From Marinobacterium nitratireducens (lineage in GTDB: Bacteria; Pseudomonadota; Gammaproteobacteria; Pseudomonadales; Balneatricaceae), in NCBI RefSeq assembly GCF_014645375.1, contig NZ_BMLT01000003.1, positions 105,972 through 169,971 on the forward strand: a DNA stretch of 64,000 bases. Reading direction: 5' to 3'. The notes below the pieces were generated by a model. That model had not been told where the DNA came from. It did no database searches and saw only the letters and a program-made list of their open reading frames with translations. Positions 27,172 to 37,500 of this stretch are shown here, piece by piece (the first letter of the stretch is position 1; each line of letters begins with the position of its first letter). Both the position numbers and the translations under genes were made by a program.

Positions 27172-29299
27172 CGAGCTGCCTCAGCAGTACCCGCCTGACG
27201 GAACGGTACAGCCGCCAGCCCACCGGCTCCCAGCCATGGCTGAATTTGACGTATACGCGCATGCCCAGCTTGGATACCGGCCAGGCTTCGAGCGGTACTA
27301 CCTCTAGGTTGAAGATGCTTTCGAGAACCCTGCGTTGCTGCGGGTCCGCCGCGTCGAGCAGGAATTTCCCGCCTCCACGGGTGCTGAGCGCGGGACTGGG
27401 CAGCATATTCGAAAGCGAAGGCACTTCGTGAAGTACCCGGGCCGGCACCACCTCGGCGAAACGTTGCACCAGACGCATCTCCACCGAATCCGTATGATTG
27501 CGCACCTGCTCGATCACATCCTGCCCCACCGCGACCCGGACCACCGGGGTATCGAAGCCGGCCACATAGCCGAGAATCTCGCCACGCTGCACGAATTTTC
27601 CCGGCAGGTCCGCCGCTCGCGGCAGCACAAGCTCGCCTGACCCTGCGGAAGTGATCTGCAGATTGCGGCGGTAAACCAGCGCCTGCTCGAGATCGGCGCG
27701 CGCCTGCCGCAGCTGCTCTTCGACGACGCGCGCCCCTACGCGGTCCAGAACGCTCTGTTCGTCCATGCGCAGTTCCAGCTCCCTGACCCGCGCAAGGTGC
27801 ACCTCGACCTCGGTGTCCAGGTAAGGATCGTACAGCCGCAACAGCGGCGCCCCGTCGCCAACCCTCTCGCCACGACTGACATAGACTTCCTCGACAACCC
27901 CCTGGGATGCGGAGTGAATGGCGCCTTCGCCCGGTGTCCAGACGACGCCCTCCGCCAGGGTGTTGTAGGGTAGCGGTACTGCCAGCAACAGCAGAGCGAC
28001 CAGCAGCAAAGAGCCGCCCACCGCGGACAGAGCCCGTACACGGCGCCCGCGCAGCGCGCTTGCGCGCAGCAGAAACAGCGCCTGTTTGATAAGAGGCAGA
28101 CCCAGCATCAGGAAGGAGGCCCAGATGGCCAGCAGCACCCCCACGACGAAATACTGCGACGCGACGAAGAGCACAATGGCCGCGACCACGGTGATCCGGT
28201 AGAGGAAGGATGCAATGCCATAGAACAGCATCCAGCGGGCTTCGGTTTTGCTGTGGGCCGGTGACTGCAGGTCCAGGATACCCAGCAGGCGCTTCTTGAC
28301 CTGGTAGGCAATATAACGGGTCGAGCGACTGCCCAGGTTCGGTATCTCCAGGATGTCCTGCAAAACATAGTAACCGTCATAGCGCAGCAGCGGATTACCG
28401 TTGAAAAACAGCGTGGAGACGCCACCGATCAGCATAACGTTGTAGGCGCAGGCCCGGAGGATCCCCTCCTCGACCGTCAGCCACACGAACAGCGCCAGGG
28501 AGGCCAGCCACAGTTCCACCAGAATTCCCGCCGCCCCCACCAGCGCACGCTGCCACTTGCCCGAATAGGCGGCGGCCGCCGAGGCGTCCACGTAGGGGAC
28601 CGGAATGAAGACCAGGAACATGATGCCAATCTCGTGCACCTCTCCGCCCCAGTGCTTTACAACATAGCCGTGGCCAAGTTCATGAATGGCCTTTACGAAC
28701 GGGAACACGCACAGCATGATCAGCAGATTCTCCGCGACCATGACGCGATCGGTAATATTTTCGGTCAGTTCCTTCCAGTGGGCACCGGCCAGCACCACGG
28801 CATAGCCGACGATAAGCAGGTACACCAGCGCGGCCCAGCGCGTGAACAGAAAACGCAGCCACGGCGAGGTCGCGGTCAGAAAATCATCCGGATCCAGCAG
28901 CGGTATGCGCACGGCGAGCGGGTTGAGAAAACGAAGAAACCGGTTGCGCCGGCTCTGCCGGTCGCCGCGCTCCGTCAGCTCCAGGGCATCGGCGGGGAGG
29001 CTGCCCTGCATCACATCGCTTCTGAACAGCATCGCCAGCAGCTTGGTCACTTCAGACTGATCGATAACCTCGTCCGGGAAGGCCTCGCAGGCCATGTCCC
29101 GGATCTGCGCCACCGTGCGCGAGCCGTCCATCAGCGACATCATGTAGTAGGCCGACGGCGAGCAGAGATGGTGACGCCCCGAGGTTCGATCCTGCAGAAC
29201 GTAGGTCAGGCGGCCACGAAAGCGCTGTCGGTATATCCTGGCATGGCGGCGCAACTCGGGCCTGTAGCCTGCAACCCGGTACCAGATCCCCTGTTCCAT
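27164..29299 (-). CDS. PqqD-like / M50 site-2 protease / HlyD fusion membrane protein
   Basis: A 711-residue protein with three parts. Residues 20-100 look like a PqqD-type winged-helix peptide-binding domain (RHHLCSPSAYYMMSLMDGSR). Residues 150-440 form a polytopic M50-like membrane domain with the zinc motif HELGH (206-210) and a second-ligand region NPLLRYDGYY (302-311). Residues 445-700 form a HlyD-like lipoyl and barrel part (LAEGVVWTPGEGAIHSASQG and VYVSRGERV). It follows the GAF-HlyD gene by one base and overlaps the SecA-like gene by 8. The catalytic residues look intact, but whether it cleaves or only serves as a channel is unknown. Confidence 0.85.
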   Translation of the reverse strand: MEQGIWYRVAGYRPELRRHARIYRQRFRGRLTYVLQDRTSGRHHLCSPSAYYMMSLMDGSRTVAQIRDMACEAFPDEVIDQSEVTKLLAMLFRSDVMQGSLPADALELTERGDRQSRRNRFLRFLNPLAVRIPLLDPDDFLTATSPWLRFLFTRWAALVYLLIVGYAVVLAGAHWKELTENITDRVMVAENLLIMLCVFPFVKAIHELGHGYVVKHWGGEVHEIGIMFLVFIPVPYVDASAAAAYSGKWQRALVGAAGILVELWLASLALFVWLTVEEGILRACAYNVMLIGGVSTLFFNGNPLLRYDGYYVLQDILEIPNLGSRSTRYIAYQVKKRLLGILDLQSPAHSKTEARWMLFYGIASFLYRITVVAAIVLFVASQYFVVGVLLAIWASFLMLGLPLIKQALFLLRASALRGRRVRALSAVGGSLLLVALLLLAVPLPYNTLAEGVVWTPGEGAIHSASQGVVEEVYVSRGERVGDGAPLLRLYDPYLDTEVEVHLARVRELELRMDEQSVLDRVGARVVEEQLRQARADLEQALVYRRNLQITSAGSGELVLPRAADLPGKFVQRGEILGYVAGFDTPVVRVAVGQDVIEQVRNHTDSVEMRLVQRFAEVVPARVLHEVPSLSNMLPSPALSTRGGGKFLLDAADPQQRRVLESIFNLEVVPLEAWPVSKLGMRVYVKFSHGWEPVGWRLYRSVRRVLLRQLDV

Positions 29300-29300
29300 G

Positions 29301-31133
29301 TCAGGGCCACCAGGTCCAGACGAACAGACGCAGCCAGTCGATCAGCTTCTCGCTCCAGATCCGGATCACCAGCCGGTCGTCGACGCGGGTCTTGGCAATG
29401 CCCTGCATACCCGGTCTTAGCCGGGGCACATCGTCGCGCAGCACCGCCTCGACGCGAAAGTAGTTGCGTCCCTCCTCCTGCTCCGCAATCGACGTTATCA
29501 GGGTGATTTCGTATGCCATCACCCGATCGGCCATCGATGACAGACGCAGGTACCCGGTCTGCCCCGGGTGCAGATCCATGACATCGCCCTCGTCCACCTT
29601 CAGAATGACGCGGTGCTCGTCCAGCGGAGCCAGCCGGAACAACTCCTCTCCGCGGCGCACCGCCGCGCCCACCTTCTGACTCAGGTCGCCCGCCACCAGC
29701 ACGCCAGCAAAGGGCGCCTGAATCCGGCTACGCGCCAGCTGAAGATCCAGCAGCCTGACCTGGGCCTCGGCCTGGTCCCGCTCGGCGCGGATGATGTTGG
29801 CTGTCGAGCGCTCCTGACGCGCCAGCGCCTGATCGTATTCGGCCATGCTCTGGCGGGCTTTGGTGTGCCACCGGATACGTTCGAGCGCCAGGTCCTGGTC
29901 GTCGAGCGTGGCGATAAGCTCGCCCTCCTGCACCAGGTCGCCGGCCCGCGCCATCTGGCTCTTGATGTAGCCGTCGTACGGGGCAACGATGGCCCGCTGC
30001 ACCAGCCCCTCGACAATCGCCGGCGACGTCACGCGGTATTCCCCCGTGACGACACTGAACAGGACCACCAGCAATATCAGGGCAAGGGTGGCGATCTTGC
30101 GTCCGATATAGTGGGGTCCGAAAAGCCGGACCAGCTGAAGCCTCGCCGCGTCGTACAGCTTGCGCCAGATGGAGGTGTCGTCACGGCGTTGCAGATACAG
30201 AATGGGACCGAGGACGCTGACGGCACTGTCCAGCAGCTCGACCTCGTCATCGCTGAAACCCTGGTCGCCACTGCGCTCGAGCGAAATGGCGCCGACCACC
30301 TCCTGGCCCATCCGCAGCGGAAGCGTCAGGGCGGCGTTTGCCCGGTGTGTCTCCAGCAGTGCCTCATGCGCCCGTGTGACCCGGTAATCCCAGGTGGGCG
30401 GCGGTGGGCAGAGGATGACCGAACGCTGATCCGCGGCTTCCTCCATGGCCGCCTGAACATGCCGCACATAACTCATGCGCTCGCCGAACTGGGTGCTGTG
30501 CGACAGTGCCTTGAGCCTGACCTGCCCTTTTTCGATAAAACCGATCGCGACCGGGTCGGCATTCAGCTGCACCGAGAGTTCGCTTGCCAGGGCATTGCAG
30601 GCGCTGCTGAAAGAGGGCTGCTCCAGCACCAGACCGATAAAATCGAATGCCAGTACCGTGCGCGCTTTCTGACGCTCGTCCTCCCGTCCCTGCTGCCGCC
30701 GCAGCAGCGCTTCGAGCCAGGCGCTGCCCCAGCGCAACCGCCAGAGCAGCGATCGGTTGTCACCGTCTTCGCCCTCCAGCGCGAGGGCGATGGCGCCGCA
30801 TATCTCGCCGTCCATCTCGAGCGGCAGCGCTAGCTGCCGGGCGGGCCCTTCGCGGGCGATGGGGCGGCGTTCCTGCAGGCACTTTTCGACCGTCGATGAA
30901 AGCTCGCGCGCCGGCGGCTCGTCGGCGGGCCAGCTTGCCACCGGCGCGAAGGGCCCGGTGCCGGGCTCGCCGAGCACCACCACAGCTGCGCCTGCACCGG
31001 GAATGTAGTGACACTGGAGTGCAAGCCAGCTCCGGACGAAGTCGTCCGGCCCCTCGACCGCTCTGAACTGCTGCCAGAGCGTCTGCTCCAGAAAGGTGAC
31101 GTTGGCGCTGTCGGCTCGTGTACTTTCGGTCAT
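29301..31133 (-). CDS. GAF-GAF-TM-HlyD adaptor protein
   Basis: A 610-residue protein. The N-terminal 320 residues are cytosolic and contain one degenerate and one clearer GAF-like domain (about 25-140 and 165-315; LPLRMGQEVVGAISLERSGDQ is typical GAF core). A single membrane helix follows (IATLALILLVVLFSVVTG, 347-364). The periplasmic HlyD part has lipoyl halves (VQRAIVAPYDGYIKSQMARA and SRIQAPFAGVLVAGDL), a coiled hairpin and a barrel ending GMQGIAKTRV. It joins a possible ligand sensor to an export adaptor in one chain. It is 52 nt downstream of the DUF3467 gene. Confidence 0.88.
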   Translation of the reverse strand: MTESTRADSANVTFLEQTLWQQFRAVEGPDDFVRSWLALQCHYIPGAGAAVVVLGEPGTGPFAPVASWPADEPPARELSSTVEKCLQERRPIAREGPARQLALPLEMDGEICGAIALALEGEDGDNRSLLWRLRWGSAWLEALLRRQQGREDERQKARTVLAFDFIGLVLEQPSFSSACNALASELSVQLNADPVAIGFIEKGQVRLKALSHSTQFGERMSYVRHVQAAMEEAADQRSVILCPPPPTWDYRVTRAHEALLETHRANAALTLPLRMGQEVVGAISLERSGDQGFSDDEVELLDSAVSVLGPILYLQRRDDTSIWRKLYDAARLQLVRLFGPHYIGRKIATLALILLVVLFSVVTGEYRVTSPAIVEGLVQRAIVAPYDGYIKSQMARAGDLVQEGELIATLDDQDLALERIRWHTKARQSMAEYDQALARQERSTANIIRAERDQAEAQVRLLDLQLARSRIQAPFAGVLVAGDLSQKVGAAVRRGEELFRLAPLDEHRVILKVDEGDVMDLHPGQTGYLRLSSMADRVMAYEITLITSIAEQEEGRNYFRVEAVLRDDVPRLRPGMQGIAKTRVDDRLVIRIWSEKLIDWLRLFVWTWWP

Positions 31134-31185
31134 CCCGTGACTCCGCGAACACGGCTACTGATCGGAAAACGCAGCCGAAGCTCCG

Positions 31186-31521
31186 TCAGGACTTGCCGCC
31201 TGGCTTGCCGGGCGTGATATCGATGGGACCGAAGCGTTTCTCGTACTGCTTGAGCACGGCGCCAAGCAGTATCCAGAGCCGTTTCGCCGCGAAGGGGCTC
31301 AACACGATCCGGTTGTTGAGCTTGACGTGAAATTCCTTGGTTTCGGTGGCTTTCCAGGTTTCGTTGGTTCCGAAGAACAGGTTGACCTCTTCACGCGAAC
31401 TGGTGGCATTGACCACGTTCGCGTGGGAACTCTTCATTTCGGAATCGTCCCAGTCGACGATCGGTGTTGTCGGTTGACCTGCCTGTACTTCAACGTCGTC
31501 GGTCTGAGTTTCATCGACCAT
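31186..31521 (-). CDS. DUF3467 protein
   Basis: A 111-residue cytosolic protein. The DUF3467 pattern is visible: HANVVNATSSREEVNLFFG followed by RIVLSPFAAKRLWILLGAVL and a closing YEKRFGPI. The family has no assigned biochemical role. It lies 64 nt after the giant gene and 52 nt before the GAF-HlyD gene in the same orientation. A chaperone or gatekeeper for the giant substrate is a guess from position only. Confidence 0.85.
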   Translation of the reverse strand: MVDETQTDDVEVQAGQPTTPIVDWDDSEMKSSHANVVNATSSREEVNLFFGTNETWKATETKEFHVKLNNRIVLSPFAAKRLWILLGAVLKQYEKRFGPIDITPGKPGGKS

Positions 31522-31585
31522 GGTGTGCTCCGTTCACTGGTTGATAAAGATGTACAAACGATATTTCCACGCTCGTGCCACCTAT

Positions 31586-34500
31586 TTAGCGTAGTCGCAA
31601 AGCGCTCTCGGTAAAGCTCACGATGCGATCCCAGCGAACCAGACCGGCCTCACCTTCCTCCGCCTCGACGCCATCCCAGATCAGGTGCTCGTCGGAACCT
31701 TCGCCGCGGGCATCGCGGGATATGAACTCACCGGTGCCTTCGTCGAAGACCTGCATCAGGCCAACCCCATCACCGTCACCCTCTTGCGGCGCATCCTGAC
31801 GCAGGCCCAGCTCGTCGGCAAGGAACGCAAGACCGGGACTGCGCTCGATACCCAGCGCCTGGCCGTACCGATTAAGCAGCAGGCCGAAGAAGTCGATATG
31901 CTCGAGACCAGGATGGACACCGGCGAACCAGGGTCCGGTTTCACGATCAGCCGACTGACCGGATTGCGCTTCGGCTTCGAGGCCGGCGAGCGAGAGGTAG
32001 GCTTCCGGCACTGCGACGGTATCGGCGCCCGACTGTTCGCCCTCGCCTGCGATACCGACATCGACGGACAGATCGAACCGCTCGCCCACGGCAAGACTGT
32101 CGTCCATGAACGCCAGCGCCGAATCGTGATCGAGCCCCGCTGCGTGCCCGTACTCGTGCAACAGCACACTCAGAAGATCGACCCCGTCGACGACAGCGTC
32201 ATCGCCGGTGTACCAGCCGTATCCGGCGGCATTGTAATCCAGCACGATCTGGTCGCCCCGGTACACCGCCAGATAATCTCCGGGCAGGTCCGCGATATCG
32301 ATGGTCAGCCCCTGCAGTTGCGTCTCGTCGACCGCCACCCGCGCGGCAAGCAGGCCGATGGCGCTATCGGCTGCCACTTCGATAGTCGCCGCGTCGAGGT
32401 CACCATCGGTCAGCCCGGTTCGGGCAGCCCCCTCTACCAGGAGCGGATCGCCAGCGTATGCCGGGTCGTCCCCGCGCACCAGGAAGCTGTCGATGCTGGT
32501 ATTGCCATCGACGCTGAGCACGCCGTATAGGCCGTCGTTGAGCAGGCTGTTGAAGCTGTGGGTCAGCACCGAGGTACCGTCGACCGTAACGCTGGCGGTA
32601 GAGCCGAACAGCGTGAGCATCAGCGAGTAGTCGACGCCGCCTGTCAGCGCCAGGCTGGCGCTGGCGTCGAGACTCCAGTTGCCATCGAGGTAGTGGCCCA
32701 GCAGCACTTCGTCGTTCTGCACGTCGAGGGCGACGAACTTGAACTCGTGCTCGCTGTAATAATCGAACACGAAACCGCCCTGGTTGTCGGTGGCGAGGGT
32801 GCCGAGCAGCTCGAGCCGGGAGAAGGCCGCGACCTCGACGCTGTCGACCGCCAGAGCCGGCAGCGGACCCTGGCTGCCGCCGTGCAGGCTGCCGCTATCG
32901 AGGCTCCAGTCACCGGTAACAAAGGTGAACGGATTGTCGGCCGCGGAGTCGAATCCGGTCTCGTTGACGAAGGTCCAGACCGGCGGCAGCGTCTGAACCT
33001 GGAAGTCGTCGAAGCGGGCTATGGCGTTGTCGGTGCCAAGGCCCAGCAGGCCGCCGTCGTTGAGGGGCTCGCCGAAGTCATAGACGACGAACTCGTTCTC
33101 GTTGACGTAGACCGTGGCCTGGGTGCCGAACAGCACCACCGTGATGTCGTAGTCGGTATTGGCTTTGAGCTGCACCGGCAGCTGAACGTCGACCACCCAG
33201 CCGCTGGCGTCGCGGTGGCCGATCTGCAGCTTGTCGGTGCCCACATCGATGCCGGCGAACTTGAAGTCTTCGGCGCCCATGTAGTCGAACAGTACATAGC
33301 CGTTGGACTTGGTGCCGGCCTTGTCCTTGTCGGCGTTGATCGTTACCAGGATCTCGATGTAACTCGGCTGCAGGGTGTCGAGCGGGTACAGGCCGACGAC
33401 CTCTGCGCCGAGCGCCTCCGGCGCCGCCTGCAGGCTGCCCTGCTGGGTCAGCTCCAGGGTGCCGACATCCGCCGCAAACGGCACGGCGGCACCGGGATCG
33501 TTGAACAGTTCGCGACGCATGATTTCGCGCTTACCCTGCAGGTTGCCCGGCTGCGGGTCGTTCGGCGCACCGGTCTGTTCCTGCCAGTCGAAGTCGGTCT
33601 GGCGCACCATGCCCAGCTCGCCGTAGGGCTCGAGGGCCCGGGCCGGATCCGGTGCATCGGTACGCACGTCGAGGTTCTTCTGATCGACGTAGAGCTGCGC
33701 ATCCGGCGCGTTCAGGGAGTTGTCGACGCCGTCGCTGGCCGACAGCGCGTAGAGGAACTCCGGCACCTGCGGCTGCAGCGTGCGGCTGATATGGAAGGCA
33801 CCGAAGGGACTGAACGGCACGATGTAGCTGTTGTACTCGCCTACCCAGTCGATGGCCCGGTCGGCGCCGGTGTTGAGGATCATCACGTCGCGCCCGGCGC
33901 CGGAGTAGACGATATCGGCGTAACTCTGGAATTCGTCCGGATCCTTGTTGTCCAGATCGCTCGGTTCCGGATCGTGCGGACCGACGCGGCCGGTGAAGCC
34001 GGAGTCGTGGTCGTCATCCATGTTCAGCAGGTCGTTGCCGCGCCCGCCGTACATATGGTCGCGACCGGTACCGCCGACAATCCAGTCGTTGCCCAGATCG
34101 CCGAAGATACGGTCATCGCCGTCGCTGGCCTTGTCCTCGCCGAAACGCAGGTCCAGCTCGCCCTCGGTCTCGTCGAAGTTGAGCAGGAAATCGATCGGGC
34201 TGGCGACACCCTCGGTGCTGACCAGGGCCGTGAAATCACCGAGATCTGCCGCACCGAAATTGAAGTCGAAATCGAACACGATCTTGCGGCGCGGGTTGAA
34301 CTCGTCGTACCAGGCGAACTCGTCACGGGTACGGGCGTTCTGGCCGTTCTCGTCGAGGATCTCCTTGCCCTCGAAGCGCAGGATATCGCCCGGGTTGTAG
34401 GGCGCGAAGGCGAACCAGAAGGGGTTGTCCCTGAGCGCAGGACCCGGGTTGAAGGTGGAGTCCTGCATATCCTGCAGGAAGGTATTAACCGATACGAAGT

Positions 34501-37500
34501 CGGACGCGAACCCATCGTCAGGATCATCGCCCGAATAGTAGATGGGCAACGCCTCGGCGGCCGAAATGGCATCGTCGCCGTCGCCGCCGTGGATAAAGTC
34601 GTTGTTGAGGCCGCCGAAGATAATGTCGTTGAAGGCGATGCTTGCGTCGAATTCCCCAACGGTTTCGCCATCCAGGTCATCGGTGCGGAAGGCGAACAAC
34701 TCGACCGACTTGGTCAGTTCGTTTTCGACATTGATGATCGCGCGCTGGATGTTCCCCGGCGACACGATCTCGGCGTTGAGCGAGTTCGGATCCGCGGTTT
34801 CGTTTCTCTTCAGGTTGGTCTGCTCGGGCAGCAGCGCAGATATGCCGAACAGAGACTCACCGTAGTCGTCGCTGTTACGGCTGGTGAGGATAAGGCCGTC
34901 ATCGCCAAGTATACCGTCGACGCCGGTGCCGCCGACGATCCAGTCGGCGCCGATTTCACCGTAGAGATCGTCGTGCTCGCTGTTGCCGAAGATGACGTCA
35001 TCGCCGGTCATGCCGTGGATGATATCGTCGCCGCTCTCGCCATAGATCAGATCGCCTTCGCCGCGGGCGGTGTCAAGGAACGTCAGGGTATCGCGATCGG
35101 AGCCAGTATCGGCGTAGGCGTAACCGTAATCACCGAGGTCCACCGCGCGCACGCGGATGGTCAGACCGGCATCGCCGTAGCCATCGTCGACGAAGCCGTC
35201 GGCGGTGGTGGCATCACGGTCGTAGTTGAACACCGCGTAGCCAATCTGATCGCCCTCGGTTTCCGGATCGGTATCGAGCACGATACGGTAGATCTCGCCG
35301 TTGTCGCCGAGGATGGTATCGGCATCGGTGGCGTGGCGCTCGCTTTCGGGAACGATGAGGCTGCCGTCAGAGCTGGCATTGCGCGCCAACAGATTCGGGT
35401 TGCCGGCGCCACCGTAGATCAGATCGGCGCCGTCCGGGCGCAGCTCAACGCCGCTCAACACGCCATGGAATGCCGCATCGTCATTACCGAGGCCGAACAG
35501 GATCGAGCTGCCGCCGATAATATCGTCCTGACCGAGGTTACCGTAGATACGGTCGTTGCCGCCGTTGCCCTCGATATAGTCATCGCCGTCATCCAGCGCT
35601 TCGAAGACATCGAAGCGGACGGTCCAGTCCAGGTCGTTGCCCTCGACGAGGTCCACGCGCTGGATGAAGTTTCGGACATCGAACGACGGATCGGCATCCT
35701 GCGCCGGGTCGTAAGGATCGAAGCTGCCTTCCGCGATCTGCTCGATAAGTGTGATAGCGCCATCACCCTGAATCACATCGTCGCCGAGCTGGCCGAAGAT
35801 TTCGTCGTCCTCGCTGCCACCGGCCATGATATCGTTGCCGAATACGCGCGGATCGTTCGGGCTCGCGGCCGCATCGGTTTCGATCGTCTCGCTGTGATCA
35901 AGCAGCGTTACCGTACGTACCAGCGTCATATCCTGGTGCGTCTGGTAAGCGCCGGTGATATTGGCGCTGAAGCCGACGTCGATATCGGCAAGATTATCCA
36001 GGGTCTGGCTCTGGATGTTGTACAGCAAGCCGCCATCGGTCATGCGGAAGCGCGGGCTCAGGTTGTCGTCCTGCCGAATGATGATGGCGTTGTCACCGGC
36101 CATCACATCGTCGTCGGCGCCGCCGTCCATCAAATCGTTGATATCATTGACGTCGGCGGGGTTCAGGTCCGCCAGCACAGTCGGCGTGATCGCCAGCACG
36201 TCCGCCCCGGACATCATATCCAGCTCGTCCATGCCGCCGGCGACGTTGTGGCCGCCAATCATATCGTCGTCGCCGGCGCCGCCGAACATGATGTCGTCGT
36301 CCTGGCCGCCGATCATAATATCGTTGGCCGCATTGCCGAACATCAGGTCCTCGAAGTCGTTATGGACGCCGCTGCTATCGTCATCGCCGTCCGCTTCCTG
36401 GGTATCGATCGAGAAGAAGTTGTTGTGGACGAAGAAGCCGTCGAAAACCGGATAGTAGGGAAGGTTCGGGTACAGCTTGCCGTGGTCGCCGAACATCACA
36501 TCGCTGCCGTCGACGCCGTCCGCGCCATTTGGATTGGCATCGCCGCTGTCGCCGTACATATTGTCATTCAGGGTGCCGCCGAACATCACATCGCCGACAC
36601 CGGCGCTGCTGTTGCCATTGCCGTACATGACATCGTTGCCGCCGTGGGTCGGCGCAATGGTGGTAATACGGTCGAGGGTCGCCCAGCCATCGGCAGGGAC
36701 TGCGACCGGATCCACGGTAATCAAGGTGCCACCGAACTCGTCGATCACATCCTGTCGACCGAGAATATCGTCATCCGGCAGGGTCCAGTCGAGGCGGCCG
36801 TTGTCGCCCAGCATCACATCCTCGCCGGCACGACCGGCCGCAAGTACCAGATGGTCCAGATCCGTCTCGCCGTAGAGCAGGTCGTCGTCGTAGCCACCGA
36901 TGATGGTGTCGTTGCCGTCATTGCCATGAATTTCGTCCGAGCCGCCCTGGTCGGTCTCGTGGCTGCGCAGCAGGATCACATGGCCGTTCTGGAAGTACTT
37001 CTGGCCGCCGTCGCCGAGCAGATCGTCGTTGCCGGGATTGAGCGCCCGTACCAGCCCGCTGTCGCCAAGGTAGAAGTCACCGTGGATCAGGTCGCCGACG
37101 GCACCGCCCATGGCGACATCGCCGCCATCGTTGCCGTAGATCTGGTCGCTGCCACCAAGGTCAGCGTTTCCGGTTGCGAAGGTTTCCACCAGATCCAGGG
37201 TCAGAGGATCGCCATCGCCCAGGGCAGAGTAACCAGCGGTCACGGAGACTAACGGGTCGCTGTCACTGACATCAAAGCGCATCCGTCCCTGGTCGCCCAG
37301 GATGGTGTCGTTACCGGCGTTGACCACCAGATCCGCTACACCTTCGCCGGGTGTGAGGAAGGCTTCGCCATGGAGTTCATCCCCCGCGACGCCGCCAATG
37401 ATGTAATCGCCGTAGTCGTTGCCCTGGATATGGTCGATACCGCCCTCGCTGCTGTCGAGGTCGGTGCTGGTGATGAAGGTCACCAGATTGTTGACCAGCT

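Noticed and set aside
32558..37252. A 1,564-codon open frame on the + strand opposite the RTX region
   Set aside because: It is the antisense of the repetitive RTX codons; its translation is a low-complexity Val/Ala/Ile/Asp string with no domains, while the minus strand encodes clear GGxGxD repeats.
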